From JAMLHH01 sp037189845 (GTDB lineage: Bacteria > Bacteroidota > Bacteroidia > Chitinophagales > JADIYW01): a stretch of 64,000 nucleotides of DNA. The stretch is taken from positions 1 to 64,000 of the forward strand of contig JBBCIS010000008.1 in NCBI GenBank assembly GCA_037189845.1, given 5' to 3'. Below the pieces are notes generated by a model. It was given only the letters and a program-made list of their open reading frames with translations, did not search any database and was not told the origin of the DNA. Positions 1 to 8,617 of this stretch are shown piece after piece (the first letter of the stretch is position 1; each line of letters starts with the position of its first letter). A program made the translations under genes and the position numbers.

Positions 1-639
1 TATTTTGTTTTGGGTTTGGATGCGTTCATCCTGTAAGCTTAATAGTGCTGTAATTCTCTCTTGTTCTTGTATAGTAGGAAAGTGTAAATCAATTTTTGAA
101 ATCCTCCCAACATTGATACTTAAAACTTTTGACCCTTGCGACTCTTTCTGTATTTGAGTTCTGACTAAATTGGATTTGAATAAGTAACCATTAAATCCCA
201 AATTGAAAATATTTTCTTTTGGTCTTGCTAATAACGTATGTAATCCTGATAGTATTTTCTCATTATTGACATTTATAATCTCAATGCTTTTACCAACATC
301 ATTCAAATCTTCGGAAGCATCGGCAAATATTATATCCCCTTCTCTGCAATAATTTTCGTGTGAAATTTTATCAATATTAATCTCCTCATTTACAAAGGGA
401 ACGATTTCATTTGTAAGATTAAATAAGGTTTTAAACTTTGTATGGATATCTCCATAATGGATATTCTTTACAATTCCTGTTTCGTAATTCAAATTCTCAC
501 GAGAAAGTGAATTTGTTACCTTGAATTCCATTACTTCCCCCAATCTTATTGATTCCCATGGTTCTGAAAACTCTGGAAATCTTAGTCTCGGACCGAATCC
601 TCCTCTATTTTGAGCATAGGTTTTAAAACCTCGTATTCG
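1..639 (-). pseudogene. hsdS: Partial, start-less type I restriction specificity subunit (hsdS fragment)
   Basis: The minus strand stays open from a TAA at 640-642 down to the left edge of the window. It encodes a target-recognition-domain protein: a conserved RLRFPEF entry motif, then PWESIRLGEV, and near the edge FPTIQEQERI, the central conserved helix region of HsdS that precedes the spacer coiled coil. No ATG precedes the conserved RLRFPEF block; the first in-frame ATG (531) is already inside the domain. HsdS reads the DNA target for the HsdR/HsdM complex. Lacking a start, this copy looks like a silent half-cassette, as in invertible or shuffled hsdS loci, which would fit the recombinase that diverges from it. 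A plain truncated relic is the alternative. The other end lies outside the window. Confidence 0.8.
618..631. repeat. 14-bp perfect palindrome at the edge of the hsdS fragment
   Basis: AGGTTTTAAAACCT is a perfect palindrome between the stop codon that closes the hsdS frame and the recombinase gene. It could be a core or arm of a recombination site, or chance in AT-rich DNA. No second copy was noticed in the window. Confidence 0.4.
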
Positions 640-651
640 TTAGCTTGAGGA

Positions 652-659
652 TACCTTTG
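652..659 (+). promoter_or_regulatory. Possible -7 box (TACCTTTG) for the recombinase gene
   Basis: TACCTTTG matches the Bacteroidota -7 consensus TAnnTTTG and lies 62 nt before the preferred ATG of the recombinase. No convincing -33 TTG/TTTG is seen at the usual distance, so support is weak. Confidence 0.3.
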
Positions 660-721
660 ACCTCCAATTGAAATCCTTTATCTCTAATTGCTTTCCTTTG
701 AGATACATAAAAATTGTAACA

Positions 722-1648
722 ATGAACAAACAAAAAACACTCTCAGAAGTGGTGAATTTATGGAAAGCAGACAAAAAGCAGTATGTCAAAAAATCAAGCT
801 ACTCTGCTTATGTACTTCTGATTGAAAATCATTTATTGCCTGTATTTGGAGAAAAGTCAAGCGTAGAAGAAGCTGATGTACAAGCTTTTGTTTTGCAAAA
901 GTTAGAATCAGGGTTGAGCCAGAAAACAATTAAAGACATTCTGATAGTCCTGAAAATGGTGCTTAAGTTCGGAGCCAAAAACAAATGGCTGGAATATATT
1001 CCTTTTGAAATAAAATATCCTACAGAACGTGAAAAGCATCATATAGAAGTATTGAGCCGTACCCATCAGAAAAAAATCATGAATTATATTCAGGAGCATT
1101 TTACATTCCGGAATCTGGGTATTTATATCTGTCTTTGTTCGGGTATGCGTATAGGGGAGATTTGTGCTTTGACATGGGATGATATTGATACCGATAACGG
1201 AGTGATTTATATCAACAGAACCATCCAGCGAATATATGTTATAGAGAATGGAAACAAGAAAACGGAACTCATTCTGGATACTCCCAAAACAAAAAACTCT
1301 ATCCGGGAAATTCCTATGAATCGCGATTTGATTAAAATTATCAAACCCATCAAAAAAATCGTCAACTCTTCATTCTTTGTTTTGACCAACGATGCAAAGC
1401 CTACTGAGCCCCGTACTTATCGCAGCTATTACAAAACACTGATGAAATATCTGGATATTCCCGAGCTGAAATTTCATGGGTTGAGGCACAGCTTCGCCAC
1501 CAGGTGTATAGAAAGTAAATGTGACTACAAAACAGTCAGTGTGCTTTTGGGGCATTCCAATATCAGCACTACTTTGAATCTCTACGTCCACCCGAATATG
1601 GAACAGAAAAAGAAAGCCATCAACCAGATGTTTAAGGGATTGATGTAA
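722..1648 (+). CDS. Tyrosine site-specific recombinase next to hsdS
   Basis: This 308-residue phage-integrase-family enzyme is expected to cut and rejoin DNA through a 3'-phosphotyrosine. An N-terminal SAM-like DNA-binding domain (about residues 5-95) is followed by the catalytic domain. The catalytic set is complete: R143 in SGMRIGE, H252-x-x-R255 in FHGLRH, H278 in LLGHSN and nucleophile Y288 in TLNLY. A longer reading from 668 is possible, but the extra 18 residues look unlike the family and ATG 722 starts a normal core-binding domain. It diverges from the hsdS fragment and lies upstream of hsdR. In Bacteroidota such enzymes often invert hsdS segments, which is the inferred role here. A mobile-element integrase is the alternative. 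Confidence 0.88.
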   Translation: MNKQKTLSEVVNLWKADKKQYVKKSSYSAYVLLIENHLLPVFGEKSSVEEADVQAFVLQKLESGLSQKTIKDILIVLKMVLKFGAKNKWLEYIPFEIKYPTEREKHHIEVLSRTHQKKIMNYIQEHFTFRNLGIYICLCSGMRIGEICALTWDDIDTDNGVIYINRTIQRIYVIENGNKKTELILDTPKTKNSIREIPMNRDLIKIIKPIKKIVNSSFFVLTNDAKPTEPRTYRSYYKTLMKYLDIPELKFHGLRHSFATRCIESKCDYKTVSVLLGHSNISTTLNLYVHPNMEQKKKAINQMFKGLM

Positions 1649-1686
1649 TACCAGCTCTAATTATAACCTGAGAAATAATATTAGCA

Positions 1687-1742
1687 GGACTCGTCCGTGC
1701 TTTAGCCAGAAAGGTTAGAGAAATAGGACGAGTCTTTTGCTT
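1687..1742 (+). terminator. Possible terminator after the recombinase
   Basis: GACTCGTCC (1688-1696) pairs with GGACGAGTC (1726-1734), a 9-bp stem with a 29-nt loop. TTTTGCTTTT follows. The loop is long, so this could also be a protein-binding inverted repeat. Confidence 0.4.
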
Positions 1743-1818
1743 TTATATCACACTTTGCTGACACATATATTTTAAGTATTTTGCATTTTATCCCAATGAT
1801 TGTCTCCTGTAATTATCA

Positions 1819-2442
1819 ATGAACAAGTACAAAAATAAATATAGAACGACGTCGCACAGATTACCGCATTGGGATTATTCGGCTGAAGCCCTTTATTTTC
1901 TGACGATAGTTACACAAAACAGAGCATGTATTTTAGGAGATGTCATCAAGGGCGAAATTATATTGTCCGATATGGGTGAAATTGTCAACGAAGAATTTTT
2001 AAAATCATTTGAAATTCGCAATGAATTGTTTCTGTGCGAATATGTCATTATGCCAAATCATTTGCACACCATTGTGGAAATACGCCATCCGGATGGAATT
2101 GCGTCCCACGGCCGTGGGACGGTACAACCGTACGGCCGTACGGTTGTACAATCCGGTCAATCGGAATCGGAATCCAATTATTTATCCATCAAACGCAATA
2201 TGCCAGTTCGATTACCAAAATCCATATCGTCATTTATGGCAGGATTCAAATCGGCGGTGAATACCCAAATTGACAATTATATCGACGAACACAATTTGTC
2301 TGTTCCGAAATACAACAGAAACAATCATTTTTTTCAACCCAATTATCATGACCATGTCATTAGAAATGATTGGGAATATCAAAGAATTGCCAACTATATT
2401 ATTCAAAACCCTGCAAAATGGGAAAATGATACTTTAAATTAA
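1819..2442 (+). CDS. REP-associated-type (RAYT/Y1) HUH transposase
   Basis: This 207-residue protein belongs to the IS200-like Y1 transposase superfamily, which nicks single-stranded hairpins through an HUH motif and a tyrosine. The HUH pair is H81-x-H83 in MPNHLHTIVEI. The C-terminal segment with NYIIQNPAKW (about 192-201) matches the REP-associated branch and carries the likely nucleophilic tyrosine. No flanking IS ends are seen, consistent with a domesticated single-copy RAYT. It sits between the recombinase and hsdR, 5 bp before the latter, so it is probably co-transcribed. Residues 95-111, in the variable loop after HUH, are encoded by two abutting perfect palindromes. Whether it is still active cannot be told from sequence. 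Confidence 0.85.
   Translation: MNKYKNKYRTTSHRLPHWDYSAEALYFLTIVTQNRACILGDVIKGEIILSDMGEIVNEEFLKSFEIRNELFLCEYVIMPNHLHTIVEIRHPDGIASHGRGTVQPYGRTVVQSGQSESESNYLSIKRNMPVRLPKSISSFMAGFKSAVNTQIDNYIDEHNLSVPKYNRNNHFFQPNYHDHVIRNDWEYQRIANYIIQNPAKWENDTLN
2102..2121. repeat. 20-bp perfect palindrome inside the HUH transposase gene
   Basis: CGTCCCACGGCCGTGGGACG reads identically on both strands and has 16 G/C of 20 bases in AT-rich surroundings. Its centre, ACGGCCGT, is shared with the next palindrome, which abuts it directly. Confidence 0.9.
2122..2149. repeat. 28-bp perfect palindrome inside the HUH transposase gene
   Basis: The 28 bases are a perfect inverted repeat with half-site GTACAACCGTACGG and the same ACGGCCGT centre as the 20-bp palindrome before it. 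Together the two span 48 bp, exactly 16 codons, and leave the reading frame open. Such a structure can fold into cruciforms or single-strand hairpins. Confidence 0.92.
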
Positions 2443-2447
2443 GCCAA

Positions 2448-5315
2448 ATGAGCAAGCAGTCCGAACAAGTCCTTGAAGAAAAATTAGTTGCTCAGTTACA
2501 GAAGCTGGGATATAAGTCCGTTGCTATCTCAGATGAGAAAGGTTTATTGTCCAATCTGAAGCTTCAGCTGGAAAAGCATAACAACATACAGTTTTCGGAT
2601 ACGGAGTTTGACAAAGTGCTGAATATCGTTCATAAAGGTTCTGTATTTGAAAAAGCCAAGCTACTACGTGAAAAACAGCATATCGTAAGAGATAACGGAG
2701 ATAACTTGTATTTTGAATTTCTGAATGTAGAACATTGGTGCCAAAACGAATATCAGGTCACCAACCAGATTACGCAGGAAGGTAAATATGAAAACCGCTA
2801 TGATGTGACCCTGCTGATTAATGGTTTGCCGTTAGTGCAGATAGAGCTGAAAAGGAGAGGGTTGGAGATGAAAGAAGCATTCAATCAAATCAATCGTTAT
2901 CAGAAGCATAGTTTCGGTGCCGGAAAAGGATTGTTTCATTTTGTACAATTATTCATCATCAGCAATGGAGTGAATACTAAGTATTTTAGCAATTTTGGTA
3001 CACATCCGCAGGAATACCTTCAGACTTTTCACTGGACAGATGAACAAAATAAACCATTGAACAATATCCTGAATGGTTTTACAGATGCTTTTCTCGAACC
3101 TTGTCACGTCAGTAAAATGATATGCAAATACATTGTATTGAACGAAACCGCCAAGGCATTGATGGTGCTTCGTCCGTATCAATATTATGCAGTAGAAAGT
3201 ATCATCAAAAAAGTAACCGAAAATGAAATCCTGCATGGATATAGTATAGAAAAGAATGGCTACATCTGGCATACCACCGGTAGCGGAAAGACATTGACGA
3301 GCTTCAAAGCCAGCCAGATTTTATCTAAAATACCTGCTATCCGAAAAGTTGTTTTCGTGGTGGACAGAAAAGATTTGGATTATCAGACAAATAAGGAATA
3401 CGATAATTTCAGCAAAGGTTCAGTTAGTTCGGCAACCAATACCGATGACCTTATCCGGAAATTCAATGACCCGAATACCAGGAGTATTGTAACGACCATT
3501 CAAAAGCTTAACAATGCGATTTCGGGTAGAAATATATACAAAATGAATGCCGTTCAGGATGAAAGAATGGTCTTTATTTTTGATGAATGCCATCGTTCCC
3601 AATTTGGAGATACACATAAAAATATCGTCAGCTATTTTACCAATATTCAATTGTTTGGCTTTACAGGAACCCCGATTTTGGCTGAAAATGCAGATGGAGA
3701 GAAAACTACAGCCAGCCTGTTTGGGAAATGTCTGCACAAGTATGTCATTACCGATGCGATAAGAGATGAAAATGTATTGAAATTTTCGGTAGAATATATC
3801 CGTACATTTAAACAGAAAGATGAAATTATTGATTTGAAGGTGGAGCAAATCGATGAGGCCGAGGTATTGGAAGCTCCTGAGCGCAAAAATGCTATTGTAG
3901 ATTACATCATTCAGCATCACGACCAAAAGACTCAAAACAGAATTTTCTGTGCTATGATGTGTGTGCAGAATATTGACGCAGTTATTCAGTACTATGAAAT
4001 CTTCAAACGTAAGAAACTGAACGGAGAACACAATCTGAAGATCGCAACCATTTTTAGCTTTGCTCAGAACGAAGATGAAATAGAAGACAATGTAGTAGCT
4101 CAACTCAGTATGGCAGCCGAACCACGGGCGATATATGGCAATCCCAAACCTCACCGGAGAGAATTATTGGAGACTTATGTGCAGGATTTTAATGAAATGT
4201 TCGGAACAGCAGAGAATATAAGAGATAGCGAAGGATTTTATAACTATTATAATACTGTAGCTAAAAAGTCCAAGCATCCGAGACACGAAACTGATATTTT
4301 ATTGGTAGCCAATATGTTTTTGACCGGTTATGACAGTAAAAATCTGAATACACTGTATGTAGATAAAAATCTCCAATATCATGGTTTGATACAGGCATTT
4401 AGCCGAACCAATCGTATTCTGGATAAAAACAAAACGCAAGGTAATATCGTCTGTTTCCGGAACCTAAAAGACAGGACAGATGAAGCGATTACACTGTTTA
4501 GCAATAAAGAAGCTATTGATGAAATCATTGTAGAACCGTACGAAAAATATGTAGAGCAGTTTAACGAATCAGTTGAAAAGCTTTTGTCAATTGTTCCTGA
4601 TGTGAATTCTGTGGACGATTTATATTCAGAGGAAAATAAGCTGGAATTTATTCTGGCATTCCGTGCTTTAATCAGGCTGCATAAAAAAATGAGCCATTAC
4701 ACCGAATTTTCATGGGAGGATTTGGATATGGACAAGTATCTCTTTGATGGGTACAGTAGTAAATATCAGGATATAAAGGATTCAATTAATCTAAAAAGTG
4801 ATATTCAAAAAACATCCATCCTGAATGACATAGATTTTGAATTGGAACTGATAAGGCGGGATACCATTAATGTGACCTATATCCTTCAGTTATTAATTCG
4901 TTTGAAATCAGGAGAGAAAAACAGCCGTTTTTCTCAGCAAGAAATCACAAACCTGTTGAATACTGAAGTCTCATTAAGAAGCAAAAGGGAATTAATAGAA
5001 AAATTTATCCAGCAAAATCTGCCACACATTGAAGATGTCGATACTATCCCTGACGAATTTGAAAAATTCTGGGGAGAAGAACAAAAGTCTGCCCTGAAAG
5101 AATTGATTAAAGAAGAAAATCTTTCAGAAGAAAAAACAGAGCGATTGATAGAGCATTATCTTTTTGCGGAACGCGAACCACTGCGAAATGAAATTCTGGA
5201 TTTGCGACTGGAAGGTAGACCTGGTATCCTTAAATCCAAAGAAATTGGCGACAGAATACTCAATAAGATTTTAAATTTTGTAGAAACTTTTGTCAATGGA
5301 ATATCCGGAAGCTAA
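2448..5315 (+). CDS. hsdR: Type I restriction enzyme R subunit (HsdR)
   Basis: At 955 residues this is a full-length motor/nuclease subunit. The N-terminal PD-(D/E)xK nuclease shows YDVTLLINGLP followed by VQIELKRRG (about residues 117-137). The SF2 translocase follows: Walker A HTTGSGKT (about 274-281), the DEAD-box variant DECH in FIFDECHRSQFG (about 376-387) and motif III FGFTGTP. HsdR translocates and cuts unmethylated DNA once HsdM and HsdS have bound. It is preceded 5 bp upstream by the HUH transposase gene. The hsdM partner must lie outside the window, presumably beyond the left edge with a functional hsdS. No frameshift is seen, so the subunit looks intact. Confidence 0.95.
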   Translation: MSKQSEQVLEEKLVAQLQKLGYKSVAISDEKGLLSNLKLQLEKHNNIQFSDTEFDKVLNIVHKGSVFEKAKLLREKQHIVRDNGDNLYFEFLNVEHWCQNEYQVTNQITQEGKYENRYDVTLLINGLPLVQIELKRRGLEMKEAFNQINRYQKHSFGAGKGLFHFVQLFIISNGVNTKYFSNFGTHPQEYLQTFHWTDEQNKPLNNILNGFTDAFLEPCHVSKMICKYIVLNETAKALMVLRPYQYYAVESIIKKVTENEILHGYSIEKNGYIWHTTGSGKTLTSFKASQILSKIPAIRKVVFVVDRKDLDYQTNKEYDNFSKGSVSSATNTDDLIRKFNDPNTRSIVTTIQKLNNAISGRNIYKMNAVQDERMVFIFDECHRSQFGDTHKNIVSYFTNIQLFGFTGTPILAENADGEKTTASLFGKCLHKYVITDAIRDENVLKFSVEYIRTFKQKDEIIDLKVEQIDEAEVLEAPERKNAIVDYIIQHHDQKTQNRIFCAMMCVQNIDAVIQYYEIFKRKKLNGEHNLKIATIFSFAQNEDEIEDNVVAQLSMAAEPRAIYGNPKPHRRELLETYVQDFNEMFGTAENIRDSEGFYNYYNTVAKKSKHPRHETDILLVANMFLTGYDSKNLNTLYVDKNLQYHGLIQAFSRTNRILDKNKTQGNIVCFRNLKDRTDEAITLFSNKEAIDEIIVEPYEKYVEQFNESVEKLLSIVPDVNSVDDLYSEENKLEFILAFRALIRLHKKMSHYTEFSWEDLDMDKYLFDGYSSKYQDIKDSINLKSDIQKTSILNDIDFELELIRRDTINVTYILQLLIRLKSGEKNSRFSQQEITNLLNTEVSLRSKRELIEKFIQQNLPHIEDVDTIPDEFEKFWGEEQKSALKELIKEENLSEEKTERLIEHYLFAEREPLRNEILDLRLEGRPGILKSKEIGDRILNKILNFVETFVNGISGS

Positions 5316-5338
5316 TTGATTCGGCACTTTTTTCACTA

Positions 5339-5440
5339 ATGCAATTATTGGATACCTCTAAAAAATCGAATATCAAGGCTTTGGAAAATTTTAAACCGGA
5401 GTTTACGATAGTAAATGAGGATTTTGAATTTTCAAAGTAA
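5339..5440 (+). pseudogene. Short unrecognised ORF or gene remnant behind hsdR
   Basis: A 33-codon frame starts at ATG 5339, 23 bp after hsdR, and its codons look like real coding sequence (it ends ...EDFEFSK). The same frame is open upstream into the hsdR end. I do not recognise the sequence. It may be the tail of a deleted accessory gene once carried in the restriction locus, or a small peptide gene. Confidence 0.25.
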
Positions 5441-5462
5441 CACAGAGAGGCGGAGAGGTGTT

Positions 5463-5888
5463 CTATTTCCTTTTAATACAAACCAGTGCAATCTGGTCTG
5501 CGCCTACCATTTTGATATCTGCTTCATCTTTATTCCGGAAGTGGATGATAGTAGTGTCAATAACCTGATGCGTTTCGCTTTTGTATATCAATAAAGTGTC
5601 CTCAGCAATTTCCCATTTTCCCTTGTCGAAATCCATAGGAGAGTAGATGAGGTGATAAGATCCATCTTCATTGAAATTAAATTCTGCAAATTCTACCAGC
5701 TTGAGCTTTTGCCTTTTTACACTTTCCGCATAAATAACCGAATCTTTATGAGACATCGGATCCAGAAATTCATTTTGGAAATCTGTGACAGACCATGTTC
5801 CGGCAATAAATTCTGTTGGTTCTACAGAAGATGTATTACAGCTGATGAGATGAGAAATAGAAATAAGTACGATAATATATTTCAGCAT
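5463..5888 (-). CDS. Small lipoprotein, lipocalin-like GTW motif
   Basis: This 141-residue protein has a type II signal peptide (MLKYIIVLISISHLISC, lipid-modified Cys17), so it should be an envelope lipoprotein. After the lipobox come IAGTWSVTDF and further beta-strand-like stretches such as GKWEIAEDTLLIY. This resembles the small lipocalin-like domains common in Bacteroidota, which often bind small hydrophobic ligands. The ligand is unknown. It lies downstream of the DoxX-like gene on the same strand, with 30 bp between them. Confidence 0.65.
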   Translation of the reverse strand: MLKYIIVLISISHLISCNTSSVEPTEFIAGTWSVTDFQNEFLDPMSHKDSVIYAESVKRQKLKLVEFAEFNFNEDGSYHLIYSPMDFDKGKWEIAEDTLLIYKSETHQVIDTTIIHFRNKDEADIKMVGADQIALVCIKRK

Positions 5889-5918
5889 AATGTTTGGTCT
5901 TGTTTTCGGGGGGATTCT

Positions 5919-6311
5919 TCAGGCAAATTTGTTTCTGTCCAGCAGAGAGCGAATATTTTCTTTGTGTCCGATGATTGCAACAAAGTAAAGGATAAAAACA
6001 GCGAGTCCGACCGGCAGATTCTCTGTGTCATCAAATATATGATACAACAGTATGGAAAGGACTATTGGAGTCAGGGCAATTAATGAAACAAATCTGAATC
6101 TACGGACCAATAACAATATTCCGCAAACAAGCTCAACGACCTTTTGTAATACAAAAATGTAGTTGGTGTGAGATAAAATTACAGCAAATTCAGAACCTGG
6201 ATTGACGGGTATGATGGCTTCCTGGCCGAACGGTATAAGCAGCCCGTTAATTCCTCCAAAGACGAATGTGATTCCTAAAAGAAGCTCGGATATGAGAAAA
6301 ACTTTCTTCAT
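5919..6311 (-). CDS. DoxX-like small membrane protein
   Basis: The protein has 130 residues with four predicted membrane helices. It matches the DoxX/SURF4-like layout: the first helix contains FVFGGINGLL, the second VLQKVVELVCGILLL, and two more follow with a short basic tail. Members are membrane proteins loosely linked to redox and thiol homeostasis; the function here is inferred only. ATG 6311 is preferred; ATG 6323 would add four residues. A much longer reading runs through the tRNA genes and is not credible. It lies just downstream of the tRNA array on the same strand. Confidence 0.6.
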   Translation of the reverse strand: MKKVFLISELLLGITFVFGGINGLLIPFGQEAIIPVNPGSEFAVILSHTNYIFVLQKVVELVCGILLLVRRFRFVSLIALTPIVLSILLYHIFDDTENLPVGLAVFILYFVAIIGHKENIRSLLDRNKFA

Positions 6312-6369
6312 GATTGTTGTCATCTGCAGATTACTAACTGTAAAACTAAGAAAGTTAAAGGAAAAATTG

Positions 6370-6442
<73 letters not shown>

Positions 6443-6457
6443 AATTATTTGGAAGAG

Positions 6458-6543
6458 TGCCCCAGACGGGAATCGAACCCGTACGAGCGTTTCGGCTCAC
6501 AGGATTTTAAGTCCTGCGTGTCTACCAGTTCCACCACCAGGGC
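6458..6543 (-). tRNA. tRNA-Leu (anticodon UAA), copy 1
   Basis: An 86-nt class II tRNA with a long variable arm. The acceptor is GCCCTGG/CTGGGGC (with wobble pairs), the anticodon loop reads ACTTAAAAT (anticodon TAA) and the T-arm has GGGTTCGATTC. CCA is not encoded. It is identical to the copy at 6676. Confidence 0.96.
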
Positions 6544-6572
6544 AACTGTTCCAAAATTGATTTTCAATTTGG

Positions 6573-6645
<73 letters not shown>

Positions 6646-6675
6646 ATATAATTTTAAAGAACGTTTCAAGAGGAG

Positions 6676-6761
6676 TGCCCCAGACGGGAATCGAACCCGT
6701 ACGAGCGTTTCGGCTCACAGGATTTTAAGTCCTGCGTGTCTACCAGTTCCACCACCAGGGC
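6676..6761 (-). tRNA. tRNA-Leu (anticodon UAA), copy 2
   Basis: Identical over 86 nt to the copy at 6458. The short flank GAGTGCCCC is shared too, suggesting the Gly-Leu pair was duplicated as a unit. Confidence 0.96.
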
Positions 6762-6811
6762 ATTTCTCTTGGTATGAGTTCGGCTTAGCCCAAAGGCGGC
6801 GGCTCTCTTTG

Positions 6812-6884
<73 letters not shown>

Positions 6885-6998
6885 AAAAAATATGTTATGA
6901 ACTTTGCAAAAGAGGCGTTTCTCAAATGCGTGTGCAAATATACAGCAGTTTTCTATTTAATCAAGTTTGCAGAGTGTTTTTTTGAAGTCTTTTTCCAC

Positions 6999-8120
6999 TT
7001 ATTTTCTCAGAACTTTCCGCATTTCGATAGACAGATTCATTAAGGAGATTTTCGCATTGGCATTGCGTTCAATATGATATGCCGTTGTTTCAATCTTAGG
7101 AATCAGCTCATATAGATTATCGTGCGTAATATACTTTTTCAAAGCCTGTACGACTGGCATTTCCTCTCTGGAGACATGCGGCATCAGTACATTGTCAGTG
7201 TATTTGGACGCTAAAGTTTCTCTGAAAATGTTAATAGCATATTCAAAAAACTTTTTGAGATACTCGCGACCTTTTGCGTGTTTTGTTTCTGTCCATTTTA
7301 ACAGCTCTGCTGATGGTCCTCTCATGCAGAACACCATCCAGTTTTTCAGATCTTCACCGAAACCTTCCAGCTCTCCGGTAGCGAGCTGCTGTGCTTTTCT
7401 GTAATTACCATTGGCGATATAAGCATAATCGTTAGCGGTATCATTGGCCAGATTGTAATGCTGTAAAAGGTTTTGTTCTACATCTTCATCAGACAACGCC
7501 GGTATTTTGATGATTTGTGTCCTAGAAATAATGGTAGGTAAAATCGCTTCCTGGTTTTCTGCAATCAGAATAATGATGGTGTTGCCGGGAGGCTCTTCTA
7601 TCAGCTTCAGAAGTGTATTGCCTGTCTCCGCCAGATTTTCTGCCATCCAGATAATCTGAATTTTATACCCACCTTCAAATGATTTCAGGTTGAGCTGGCT
7701 GATGATATGTGCTGCTTCTTCGCGGGTAATATTACCTTGCTTGTTTTCACTGTTAATCGCCTGCAGCCATTCGAATTCTGAGATGTAGGGATTGGCAAGC
7801 ATTTGCTTTCTCCAATCATCTGCAAAATCTTTGCTGAGCGGAGGCCGGTTGCTTCCTTCTTTCCTGATGACGGGGTAGGTCATGTGAATGTCCGGATGTA
7901 TCAGTTTGCTTGCTTTGACACATGAAGGACAGGTTCCGCAACTATCTGTTTCATTGGGTCGGCTACATACCAGATACTGAGCAAATGCCAGCGCTAAAGG
8001 TAAGCCTCCGGTCCCGGGGCGATGGAGGAACAATTGTGCATGCGGTACTTTGTTTTCTCTGACCAGCTGTATCAGATGCTTTTTGATTTCCTGTAAACCT
8101 ACGACCTGTTTGAACTGCAT
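6999..8120 (-). CDS. holB: DNA polymerase III delta' subunit (clamp loader)
   Basis: This 373-residue AAA+ family protein has the clamp-loader delta' layout. The N-terminal VVGLQEIKKHL is followed by a degenerate P-loop (LHRPGTGGLPLAL, no P-loop lysine), then a zinc-binding cluster CSRPNETDSCGTCPSC (about residues 51-67), and later NTLLKLIEEPPGNT and IISRTQIIKIP. Delta' is the non-ATPase stator of the clamp loader, so loss of the lysine is expected. It follows the glutathione peroxidase gene by one base on the same strand. A TATCTTTG box lies in the end of that gene, 4 nt before the ATG. Confidence 0.9.
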   Translation of the reverse strand: MQFKQVVGLQEIKKHLIQLVRENKVPHAQLFLHRPGTGGLPLALAFAQYLVCSRPNETDSCGTCPSCVKASKLIHPDIHMTYPVIRKEGSNRPPLSKDFADDWRKQMLANPYISEFEWLQAINSENKQGNITREEAAHIISQLNLKSFEGGYKIQIIWMAENLAETGNTLLKLIEEPPGNTIIILIAENQEAILPTIISRTQIIKIPALSDEDVEQNLLQHYNLANDTANDYAYIANGNYRKAQQLATGELEGFGEDLKNWMVFCMRGPSAELLKWTETKHAKGREYLKKFFEYAINIFRETLASKYTDNVLMPHVSREEMPVVQALKKYITHDNLYELIPKIETTAYHIERNANAKISLMNLSIEMRKVLRK

Positions 8121-8121
8121 A

Positions 8122-8601
8122 TTACAAAGATATACCTATAGCTGACAATACCTCATCTGAAAACACTTCTGTTCTGGGAGAAATTACTTTGAGCAGCTGC
8201 CCATTTTCATCTAAGAGATATTTCTGGAAATTCCATGCTACCTCACTGTCTTCTAATCCGTTCAAAGATTTTTGAGTCAGAAACTGATACAGCGGATGTG
8301 GATTTTCTCCTTTGATATTTACTTTTTCTGTCAATGGAAAAGATACTTTAAAGTTCAAATCGCAGAATTGAGCAATTTCTTCAGGAGTACCGGGCTCTTG
8401 TCCTGCAAAATCATTACAGGGAACACCTATAACAGCAACCTTATCTGAAAATTTATCATTCAGTTCCTGCAGCTGAGCATATTGAGGTGTCAGTCCACAG
8501 GCAGATGCGGTATTGACAACCAAAACTTTTTTGCCCTGATATTGTGAAAAGTCAAACGGTTGTCCTTTCAGTGTATTGATTTGAATGTCGTATAAGTTCA
8601 T
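8122..8601 (-). CDS. Glutathione peroxidase family thiol peroxidase
   Basis: This 159-residue GPx-fold protein reduces peroxides, probably using thioredoxin, as most bacterial cysteine members do. Catalytic C35 (not selenocysteine) is in NTASACGLTPQY. Q68 lies in CNDFAGQEPG and W123-N124 in VAWNFQKYLL, completing the tetrad. The start is ATG 8601; a longer reading overlaps the end of tamB and has no family support. No export signal is seen, so it is likely cytoplasmic. It sits between tamB and holB on the same strand. Confidence 0.92.
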   Translation of the reverse strand: MNLYDIQINTLKGQPFDFSQYQGKKVLVVNTASACGLTPQYAQLQELNDKFSDKVAVIGVPCNDFAGQEPGTPEEIAQFCDLNFKVSFPLTEKVNIKGENPHPLYQFLTQKSLNGLEDSEVAWNFQKYLLDENGQLLKVISPRTEVFSDEVLSAIGISL

Positions 8602-8617
8602 GACTGATATTTTTAGG

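Noticed and set aside
2101..2150. CRISPR array or direct repeats
   Set aside because: The sequence consists of two palindromes without spacers or repeated units; no cas gene is in the window.
3420..4154. Long antisense frame of 244 codons opposite hsdR
   Set aside because: It is the shadow of the well-supported hsdR frame, with Cys/Phe/Ile-rich composition and no family motif.
8122..8601. Selenoprotein reading of the glutathione peroxidase
   Set aside because: The catalytic position is a normal Cys codon; no in-frame TGA or SECIS-like element is present.
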